Source of the DNA: Caldilineaceae bacterium
GTDB lineage: Bacteria; Chloroflexota; Anaerolineae; Caldilineales; Caldilineaceae
Reading direction: 5' to 3'
DNA length: 38,638 nt
Assembly (NCBI GenBank): GCA_022827195.1
Contig: JAJDTL010000001.1
Span: 1 to 38,638 of the forward strand
In this document: in pieces, positions 25,344-32,084 of the stretch
Position numbering within the stretch: position 1 is the first letter of the stretch
How the letters are laid out: each line of letters starts with the position of its first letter
Position numbers and translations under genes: made by a program
Notes under the pieces: generated by a model
Databases searched by the model: none
Told to the model about the DNA's origin: nothing
The model's input: only the letters and a program-made list of their open reading frames with translations

Positions 25344-27569
25344 GTGACAGAGCAAGCAGGGAACTGGAACGAATTTGTCAGCGGCCACGCGCACGCGCAT
25401 CTGCTTCAGACCGACGAATGGGCGGAGTTGAAGGGCCGCTTCGGCTGGCGGGCCAGGCGCATTCTCCTGCCGGGATCGGATGGCGACGCGTCGCGGGCCG
25501 GCGCGATGGTCCTGTTTCGCAAAAGTATGGGACAGGTCCTGGCCTACGTTCCCAGGGGCCCGCTTGTGGACTGGTCCGACGCGGGGTTGACGGAAGCGAC
25601 GGTTGCGCGCATCTGCGCCGCGGCGCGGCAGGAGGGCGCGTTTGCGCTCAAGATCGAGCCGGGTCTGCTCGACACGGCCCAAAACCGGGGACGACTGGCG
25701 GCGGCCGGCTTTCATCCCAGCCCCCAGACGATCCAGCCCCGCAGCACCGTTGTCGTTGACCTGCAGCCGGACGAGGATGCCATCCTGGCGCGTATGAAAA
25801 GCAAATGGCGTTACAACATTCGGCTGGCCGCGCGCAAGGAAGTAACCGTACGGGAGCTCGGGGCGCATGAGTTGCCCCTTTTTCAGCAGTTGGTGAGTGA
25901 AACGGGGACGCGCGAGGGCTTTTCCGTACACAGCGCAGCCTACTACCGGGCCGCATACGATTTGCTGGCGTCGCGCTGGGGCGTTTTCCTGCTGGCCACC
26001 CACCGGGGTGAGCCGTTGGCCAGTATCGCGGTCTTCGCCGTCGGTCCGACTGCCTGGTATCTGTGGGGCGCGAGCAACAACCACCGCCGCAACCTGATGC
26101 CCAACCACGCGCTCCAGTGGGAGGCGATCCGCTGGGCCAAGGCACGCGGCTGTACACGCTACGATTTCTGGGGCATTCCCGACGAGGTCGGCGCGGTCGC
26201 CACCGGCCTCTGGGACGAGGGGCGCCGGGAGGTTCTCGCCGAGCAGGCGCCGGTGGACGTGAACGCATTCCCGGCAGGCGATCTGTGGGGCGTTTTCCGC
26301 TTCAAACAGGGTTTCGGCGGCGCGGTTGAGCGTACCGTCGGCGCGTGGGACCTGCCCTTGAACCGGTCCGTTTACGGTCTCTATCGCGGCCTCCTGCTGG
26401 CGAAGGACCGGGTTGCGACCGTTCAGAAGCGAAGCGGCGACGGACGCCAAAACGATGAACGGAGGGACGCCCGGCCGCGACGTGCGCGATCCAACCCGGC
26501 GGAACTGGAACCGGTTACGCAGGAGGCGGCTTGGGAGGAGCTGATGGCGCAGCTGCCGTCCGATCGCGACCACGTGCTGCAGAGCTGGACGTGGGGAGCG
26601 GTCAAAGCCGCCAGCGGCTGGGAGGTTGAGCGGTGGGCTGTGCGGGCGGACGGACGCCTCCTGGGCATCTTCCAGTTCCTGTGGCGGCAACCGTTGGCGT
26701 CCCTGCCCCTGCGTGTGGCCTACGTGCCCAAAGGCCCGCTGCTGGACTGGTCGGACGACGAGGCGGCCGCGCTGGTGTTGGCGCGTATCGAAAAGTTGGG
26801 CCGGCGGCGCGGCTGTTTGCAGGTAAAGATTGATCCCGATGTTGCCGAAGAGAGCGCCGAAGGGAAGCGGCTGACGCCGCTGCTGGCCCGGCGCGGCTGG
26901 CGTTTCAGCCCGGAGCAGGTCCAATTCAAGAACACCGGGTTTACCGACCTCAGCGAGACCGATGAGCAACTGCTGGCCTCGTTCAAGAGCAAGTGGCGCT
27001 ACAACATCCGGTTGGCGCAGCGCCGCGGTCTGAAGGTGCGCAGCGGCAATACGGCGGACCTGCAAAACTTCTACCGGCTCTACCGGGAGACGAGCGTGCG
27101 CGACAATTTCTTGATCCGTCCGTTCGCCTATTACGAAGCCTTGTGGCGTACTTTTCTCGAATCGCAGGAGAACGGCACCGCGCGCACGGGAGGGACGCTG
27201 CTTTTGGCGGAGCATCCACAGGAGGAGCTGCCTGTCGCAGGGCTCTTTCTGCTCCGCCATGGCTGCCGGACCATCTATTTCAACGGGGCCAGCAGTGAGC
27301 GGCGCCGACGCGACATGCCCAATTATCTGCTGCAGTGGCGGGCATTGCAGTGGGCCAAGGTGCAAGGTTGCACAGTCTATGATTGGTGGGGTGCGCCGAC
27401 AGCCCCGGACGATCCGAGCGACCCGCTGCAAGGGGTCTGGCGTTTCAAGCAGGGCTTCGCCGCCCGTCTTGCCGTGCATACCGGCGCCTGGGACTGGTCG
27501 CCCAGCCCGCTCCTGTGGCACGGCTACCACCGGGGCAAATCTCTACTGGCTGCCGCGATCAAGGAATAG
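25344..27569 (+). CDS. Tandem FemAB/FemX-like peptidyltransferase (two GNAT-like modules)
   Basis: FemABX proteins add amino acids from aminoacyl-tRNA to lipid-linked peptidoglycan precursors. This 741-residue protein contains the family unit twice. Both halves carry (Y)VP(R/K)GPL(V/L)DWSD, KSKWRYNIRLA (152-162 and again about 396 residues later, Trp155 and Trp551), (M)PN(H/Y)(A/L)LQW and F(R)FKQGF near their ends. The joint is a basic, polar linker (about 363-395). Ordinary FemX-type proteins are about 340-420 residues and already contain two GNAT-like lobes, so this is an internal duplication. GTG start with AGGAG seven bases ahead. The substrate amino acid is unknown; a non-peptidoglycan role is possible, as in other FemAB-related proteins. 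Confidence 0.85.
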   Translation: MTEQAGNWNEFVSGHAHAHLLQTDEWAELKGRFGWRARRILLPGSDGDASRAGAMVLFRKSMGQVLAYVPRGPLVDWSDAGLTEATVARICAAARQEGAFALKIEPGLLDTAQNRGRLAAAGFHPSPQTIQPRSTVVVDLQPDEDAILARMKSKWRYNIRLAARKEVTVRELGAHELPLFQQLVSETGTREGFSVHSAAYYRAAYDLLASRWGVFLLATHRGEPLASIAVFAVGPTAWYLWGASNNHRRNLMPNHALQWEAIRWAKARGCTRYDFWGIPDEVGAVATGLWDEGRREVLAEQAPVDVNAFPAGDLWGVFRFKQGFGGAVERTVGAWDLPLNRSVYGLYRGLLLAKDRVATVQKRSGDGRQNDERRDARPRRARSNPAELEPVTQEAAWEELMAQLPSDRDHVLQSWTWGAVKAASGWEVERWAVRADGRLLGIFQFLWRQPLASLPLRVAYVPKGPLLDWSDDEAAALVLARIEKLGRRRGCLQVKIDPDVAEESAEGKRLTPLLARRGWRFSPEQVQFKNTGFTDLSETDEQLLASFKSKWRYNIRLAQRRGLKVRSGNTADLQNFYRLYRETSVRDNFLIRPFAYYEALWRTFLESQENGTARTGGTLLLAEHPQEELPVAGLFLLRHGCRTIYFNGASSERRRRDMPNYLLQWRALQWAKVQGCTVYDWWGAPTAPDDPSDPLQGVWRFKQGFAARLAVHTGAWDWSPSPLLWHGYHRGKSLLAAAIKE

Positions 27570-27614
27570 CAGTGGGAAACGGCGCCCGCCGGTATCCAAC
27601 ATCCGCTGTTCGCA

Positions 27615-27635
27615 ATCCACTATCCACTATCCACT
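27615..27635. repeat. Three perfect tandem copies of a 7-bp unit (ATCCACT)
   Basis: ATCCACT is repeated exactly three times without spacers. The run lies in the 50-base space where the FemAB-like gene and UGPase converge and overlaps the last codons of UGPase. On the minus strand it supplies the final Asp-Ser-Gly codons and the TAG stop. No other copy was noticed in the window. Confidence 0.85.
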
Positions 27636-29050
27636 AAAACGCGTCCGTCGGGAATGGCAACCGGCGTATCCGTGGCATTGGTCAGGGTCACGTCGCCTTC
27701 TACCGAGATAGCTGCGCCGAAAGTGTGCGGCCCGTTGACGGTCAGGCTGCGGCAGCCGATCAGCGAAGGCGGGCCTTGGGGGAAACGCGCTTCAATCTGG
27801 TAGATAAACTGGTAGTAGCGGTCATCCAATTCGACGTGGGGCGGGCCGGGCGGGTAGGGAGGCGTGCCGCGGCGGGGATCCAGCTCGACGCGCTGCCGAT
27901 GGTTGAGGCGGTAGGCATCCGAGCGCAGTGCCAGGAGGTCGTTGCAGCGTTTGACAGGCAGAAAGCGGTCGCGCGGCACCTGGATCGCCTGCGCGCCGGC
28001 GAACGCGGAGAGCGCCAGTCCGACAGCGGTTTCCAACTGGAAGACCGGCGGGGAGTCGGGACGCGCCGGGTCCACCGGTTTCTTGTTGACGATCATCGGC
28101 AGGTCCAGAAAACCGTCCCGTTCGGCCAGCAGCTTTTGCAGGGACGGCAGGTGGATCCACAAATTGTTGGTGTTGAAGAGCCGGTAGCGGTTTATGTCCT
28201 GGAACTGCGCGATCTCCTCCGGCGGGCACTGCGCGATCTCACGCAGCAGGAGCCTCCCATCCGGACTCTGCGCCAGGTGTCCCCCCTTGCAGTCAGCCGC
28301 GGTGCGGGCCGTGACCTCCATCAGAAAGGGTAGCTTGCGCGCCGCGAAGAACCCGAGAATGTCGATGTCCACGGTTGCGCCCAAGTTGTCAGCGTTGCTA
28401 ACGAACATATACTCGTAGCCCTGGTCGAGCATCTGCCTGAGCAGACGGCTGGTGTGCAGGGTGAGATATATGTCGCCGTGGCCCGGCGGGCACCACGCCT
28501 TTGTCGGATCTTCCTGCCATTCCACCGGCGCCAGCGTCTCCTGCCATATCTTTGGCACCTTGTTCTGCAGAAAGGTGGCGGGCAGTTTGCCGGAAGCGCC
28601 CTGTACAAGCTGCGGATAGGCTTCCAGCGCCTCCTGCGTTGCCGATTGCGTGCTGTAGCTGTTCATGAAGATGAGAGGCAACCGGGCCTTCATCTCTTGG
28701 CGCAGATACAGGACGTGGCGCACGATTATATCGAAGAAGCGCAACCCGTCCTTCACCACAAGGAGTGATCTCGGCCCGCTCAGCCCCATCGTCGCGCCGA
28801 GACCCCCATTCAGTTTTACAGCGACGAGCCGGTTGAGCGCGTCCACGCCAGCCGCGTGGTGGCCGACCGCGGCTGATCTGTCGGCGATATCTGTTGGCTG
28901 GCGGGCGTCTGTGCCGGGGATGTAGCCGGTGGCGCCGGCGACGAGTTGGGCGTAGTAGTGTTCAAAGCTTCGAATCAGCAGGTGGTCCAGACCCGCGCGC
29001 TGCATCTTCTCACGAACCGGTGCGAATGACACCGCACGATTTCGACCCAT
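27620..29050 (-). CDS. UTP-glucose-1-phosphate uridylyltransferase, eukaryote-type (UGPase)
   Basis: The enzyme makes UDP-glucose from UTP and glucose-1-phosphate. The 476-residue protein belongs to the large UDPGP family (PF01704), not the short bacterial GalU type. It has the nucleotide-binding loop VKLNGGLGATMGLSGPRSLL (78-97), VKDGLRFFD (99-107), MNSYST and NADNLGATVDIDILGFF with the NADN motif, FNTNNLWI, and a C-terminal beta-helix-like region. ATG start with GAGGT seven bases upstream. It supplies sugar donor for the glycosyltransferases in this window, though it is not cotranscribed with them. Its stop codon comes from the tandem repeat at 27615-27635. Acceptance of other sugar-1-phosphates cannot be excluded. 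Confidence 0.88.
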   Translation of the reverse strand: MGRNRAVSFAPVREKMQRAGLDHLLIRSFEHYYAQLVAGATGYIPGTDARQPTDIADRSAAVGHHAAGVDALNRLVAVKLNGGLGATMGLSGPRSLLVVKDGLRFFDIIVRHVLYLRQEMKARLPLIFMNSYSTQSATQEALEAYPQLVQGASGKLPATFLQNKVPKIWQETLAPVEWQEDPTKAWCPPGHGDIYLTLHTSRLLRQMLDQGYEYMFVSNADNLGATVDIDILGFFAARKLPFLMEVTARTAADCKGGHLAQSPDGRLLLREIAQCPPEEIAQFQDINRYRLFNTNNLWIHLPSLQKLLAERDGFLDLPMIVNKKPVDPARPDSPPVFQLETAVGLALSAFAGAQAIQVPRDRFLPVKRCNDLLALRSDAYRLNHRQRVELDPRRGTPPYPPGPPHVELDDRYYQFIYQIEARFPQGPPSLIGCRSLTVNGPHTFGAAISVEGDVTLTNATDTPVAIPDGRVLVDSG

Positions 29051-29263
29051 TCAATTACCTCGACGTTGAGTGTTATGACCTGAGTACGTTCAGACGGTGA
29101 ACAAGCCCTCTGCCGTTATACGTCAGCATAGCCGAAACGGTTGAATTTCCATTATCTATCTCAATGGCCGCTCGCTACGAATCCGGCCATGCTGCTTTCG
29201 CAATATGGCCTTCTCGACTGCGATTCAGTGAGAGTTTACCGCCAGGGACTGACAGCCGACACC

Positions 29264-30937
29264 TCACCAGCCGACCGCACAACCGTCCTTGCGCGGGTCG
29301 CTGCCGCCGATAAGGACGCCGCTTTCCGGATCGCGAACAATGATCTGACCTCCGCCAAATCCACTCCGCCCCGCCCCGTTGACCGGCACCAGCTGATGCC
29401 CGCGGCGTGCCATCTCCGTCAGCGTCTCGTATTCCCAGCCCTCTTCGATCATCAGCAGACCGCCGGATTCGTCCGCACCCATACCCGCGTGCGGGCCGCT
29501 CAACGACCAGCGGGGCATATCCAGCGCCTGCTGCGGGCTCATGCCCAGGGCGGCCATATTAACCAGCATCTGCAGGTGCCCTTGCGGCTGCATATAGCCG
29601 CCCATCACGCCGAAGCTGGCGTGCAGCGCGCCTGCGCGCGTCGTCATCGCCGGTATGATCGTGTGATACGGGCGCTTGTTGGGCGCAAGGCAGTTTGGAT
29701 GGTCGGGGTCAAGCACGAAGAGCGCGGCCCGGTTCTGCAGGCTGACACCGCTGCCGGGCACGACCAGACCGCTGCCGGTGCCCTGATAGAGGCTGTTGAT
29801 GAAACTGCACGCGTTCCCCTGGCCGTCGGCTGTGGTCAGATAGACCGTATCCGAGCCGGCAATGGGATAACCGTGAGCGACAGTCGCAGCCGCGCGCTGC
29901 GGGTGAATCTCTTTGCGCCGCCGTTCGGCGTAGGCCCGGCTGGCGAGCGCGTCCAACGGAATCTGTACAACGTCGATGTCGCAGACCCATTGGCGGGCCT
30001 CAGCGTATCCGATGCGCATACACTCGACCAGCGTGTGGAGGCGATCAACACTGGACATACCGACCAGATCAAAGCCGTCCGCCAGATTGGCCGCGATGAC
30101 GGCCGCCAGCCCCTGGCCGTTGGGCGGACACTCGTATAGCCGCACGTCGCCGAAATCGGCGCAGACCGGCTCGTGCCAGGTGCTGGTGTGTGCTGCCATA
30201 TCATCCGGCGTGATCCAGCCGCCGTAGCGCTGCACATGCTCGCTCAGTGTGCGCGCGAATTCGCCCCGGTAGATCGCCTCCTTGCCGTCGGCCGCGATGG
30301 CGCGCAGCGTTCCGCCCAGCGTGGGAATGCGCATTACCTGACCCGCCTGCGGCGCGCGGCCGTCAATGAGAAGCTCGCGGCCGCTGGGTTGCTCCGGTCC
30401 GTTGTCCAGGTCGCTGCTGGCCCAGCGCGGCGACCGCAGCAGTTTGGCTGTCTGCCCGGCCCAGCCCTGACCGATCCATTCGGTGACGGGATAGCCCTCT
30501 TCGGCGAGGCGGATGGCCGGTTTCAACACGTCGGCCAGTGTCATCTCCCCGTGTCTTTCCAGCAGGTCGCTCCACCCGGCCACGGTGCCGGGAATGCTGA
30601 CGCTGTGCCCGCTGAATTGGGGCATGCGCGTGTAGCCGAGGCCGCGCAATTCGTCAATCGACGCGGCCGCCGCCGCACGGCCGGAACCGTTGAGCGCGGT
30701 TACGCGTTCGGTCTTGGCGTCCCAGTAGAGCGCGAAACAGTCGCCGCCGATGCCGGTCGAGATCGGCTCGACGACGTTCAGCGCCGCGGCGGTGGCGATG
30801 GCCGCATCGGCTGCGTTGCCCCCCGCCTGCAGAATCGAGAGTCCCGCCTGGGCAGCCAGGGGCTGACTCGTGGCGACCAGCCCGTTGCGCGACATGACAT
30901 TGCTGCGGCGGGAGCGAAAGACGAAGTCATAGTTCAT
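29264..30937 (-). CDS. ggt: Gamma-glutamyltransferase/acylase-like Ntn hydrolase
   Basis: GGT cleaves or transfers the gamma-glutamyl group of glutathione and related peptides and matures by self-cleavage before a Thr. The N-terminal GGNAADAAIATAAALNVVEPISTGIGGDCFALYWD is the large-subunit signature. The candidate catalytic Thr is residue 364 in GSDTVYLTTADGQGN, followed by FINSLYQGTGSG. The C-terminus has GGQIIV...GGSDPRKDGCAVGW. From ATG 30937 it is 557 residues. A GTG at 30946 is the alternative; neither has a clear Shine-Dalgarno. No signal peptide is visible, so it may be cytoplasmic, unlike the E. coli enzyme. It lies upstream of UGPase in the same direction, with a 213-base gap. Confidence 0.92.
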   Translation of the reverse strand: MNYDFVFRSRRSNVMSRNGLVATSQPLAAQAGLSILQAGGNAADAAIATAAALNVVEPISTGIGGDCFALYWDAKTERVTALNGSGRAAAAASIDELRGLGYTRMPQFSGHSVSIPGTVAGWSDLLERHGEMTLADVLKPAIRLAEEGYPVTEWIGQGWAGQTAKLLRSPRWASSDLDNGPEQPSGRELLIDGRAPQAGQVMRIPTLGGTLRAIAADGKEAIYRGEFARTLSEHVQRYGGWITPDDMAAHTSTWHEPVCADFGDVRLYECPPNGQGLAAVIAANLADGFDLVGMSSVDRLHTLVECMRIGYAEARQWVCDIDVVQIPLDALASRAYAERRRKEIHPQRAAATVAHGYPIAGSDTVYLTTADGQGNACSFINSLYQGTGSGLVVPGSGVSLQNRAALFVLDPDHPNCLAPNKRPYHTIIPAMTTRAGALHASFGVMGGYMQPQGHLQMLVNMAALGMSPQQALDMPRWSLSGPHAGMGADESGGLLMIEEGWEYETLTEMARRGHQLVPVNGAGRSGFGGGQIIVRDPESGVLIGGSDPRKDGCAVGW

Positions 30938-31287
30938 TGGTTGCACTTACCGGTTTTTCCGGCCCCTTGCTGCGCGTTGATTCCCCTGTTCGACGCGGCC
31001 CCGAAGGGACCGAATTTCGATCTGTTCTATCGAATTAGACTCTTCATGTTAGTCGATAGGCAGGGAATCGGCAAAGCGTTCGCGGAATGTATCTGCTATG
31101 TAGATGAGGCGTCTGAAACAGGCTTCGGGACCCCCTGGGATTTCAGCCTTTTTTGGCGGAACAATGGGGCTACGATAGACTATACGAGAGGAATTTTCCA
31201 TCCCTGACCGGTTGCCGCCAATGCTCTGAACCCGGACCCGGCGGCGGCTTGTTTCGCGACCCGGCTCCCTGATTTTCATATCTGCCA
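30938..31287. other. Divergent intergenic region between ggt and the envelope module
   Basis: About 350 bases with no convincing ORF on either strand. It holds the candidate plus-strand promoter at 31153-31181 and a CCGGTTTTTCCGG sequence (30950-30962) just before ggt. A long plus-strand open frame that enters from ggt (30173-31207) is a GC-rich shadow and not a gene. No RNA gene or strong hairpin was seen. Confidence 0.5.
31153..31181 (+). promoter_or_regulatory. Candidate promoter for the 31288-35500 module
   Basis: TTGGCG (31153-31158), 17 bases, TAGACT (31176-31181); an overlapping TATACG follows. Each hexamer matches about four of six consensus positions. Position about 107 bases before the first gene fits an operon promoter, but the match is moderate. 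Confidence 0.35.
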
Positions 31288-32070
31288 ATGGGTTTTCTGG
31301 TTGAGGCCGTTGCCAATATTGCGCCCTATATCTACGCTGTTTGCGGTGCGCTGGCCCTGTTCCAGCTTTACCGTACTTGGCAGGTGCGCTCGGAACGCCG
31401 CCAAGCCGTCTTTTCGCTGGAACGGGACAAAGCGCTCGACGATCTATACCGTATCTTTCTATCAGCCCTGTTGATGCTTGCGGTGATGGGATTTACCTAT
31501 TTTGCCAGCACAACGCTGCGCGCAGCAATGCTTACGGTCGATTCATCCACAGGTCTTGCTTCTCCCGGAGACACCTCGGCATCTCCAAATAATTCCGGCT
31601 CCGCGCTGATCCCGACGCCGACGTTTACGCCCGAAACGCCAACGCCCACCCCGCGGCCGACCCCCATCGTCGTCGCCACGCCTGTGCCCGATGACCCGGA
31701 GGAGAACGCACAGCAAGAAGCCGCAACGCCCGAATCCCAGCCTCCAGCCGTCTCCCCGGCCCTTTGTCCAGACGCGCGCGCGGTCATTCTGTCGCCGGGA
31801 AACGGTGCGGTCGTAAACGGCGTTGTGCCAATTGTCGGCACCGCCCAGCACGACCAGTTCAGCTTCTACAAACTGGAGATTGCGCCCAGTGGAGCGAACC
31901 AGAGTTTCAGCTACCTCGCCGGCGCCGAGAGCCCCGTTGTCGGCGGTCTACTCGGCAATCTGGACAGCAGCAATGTCGCCGCAGGAACCTATACGGTCCA
32001 ACTCGTGGTTGTGGATAGGACCGGCAACTACCCGTCCCCTTGTCGTGTGACGGTAGTCGTTCAGAACTGA
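31288..32070 (+). CDS. Membrane protein with Thr/Pro-rich stalk and extracytoplasmic C-terminal domain
   Basis: The 260-residue protein is of unknown function. It has two hydrophobic segments (about 7-26 and 55-76) separated by a charged loop (VRSERRQAVFSLERDKALDD). After these comes a Thr/Pro/Ser-rich stalk (about 80-150, PTPTFTPETPTPTPRPTP) and a C-terminal domain (about 160-260, VILSPGNGAVVNGVVPIVGTA... AGTYTVQLVVVDRTGNYPSPCRVTVVV) with the look of an immunoglobulin-like or Big-type beta-sandwich. The domain would face outside. The architecture is common among Chloroflexota hypothetical proteins. It is the first gene of a three-gene run; the next starts 14 bases on. No Shine-Dalgarno is clear before the ATG. 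Confidence 0.8.
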   Translation: MGFLVEAVANIAPYIYAVCGALALFQLYRTWQVRSERRQAVFSLERDKALDDLYRIFLSALLMLAVMGFTYFASTTLRAAMLTVDSSTGLASPGDTSASPNNSGSALIPTPTFTPETPTPTPRPTPIVVATPVPDDPEENAQQEAATPESQPPAVSPALCPDARAVILSPGNGAVVNGVVPIVGTAQHDQFSFYKLEIAPSGANQSFSYLAGAESPVVGGLLGNLDSSNVAAGTYTVQLVVVDRTGNYPSPCRVTVVVQN

Positions 32071-32084
32071 CCCGGGGGGATGCA

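Noticed and set aside
24909..27530. 873-residue minus-strand ORF opposite the FemAB-like gene
   Set aside because: Covers the duplicated FemAB-like gene. It has no domain or start signal and is a shadow of codon bias on the plus strand.
27570..27619. CRISPR-like repeat in the FemAB/UGPase gap
   Set aside because: Only three 7-bp units without spacers; not a CRISPR array.
29141..31207. Two long plus-strand ORFs opposite ggt (332 and 344 residues)
   Set aside because: Both mirror the ggt coding frame and share no known motif. The second also runs through the non-coding gap without a good start.
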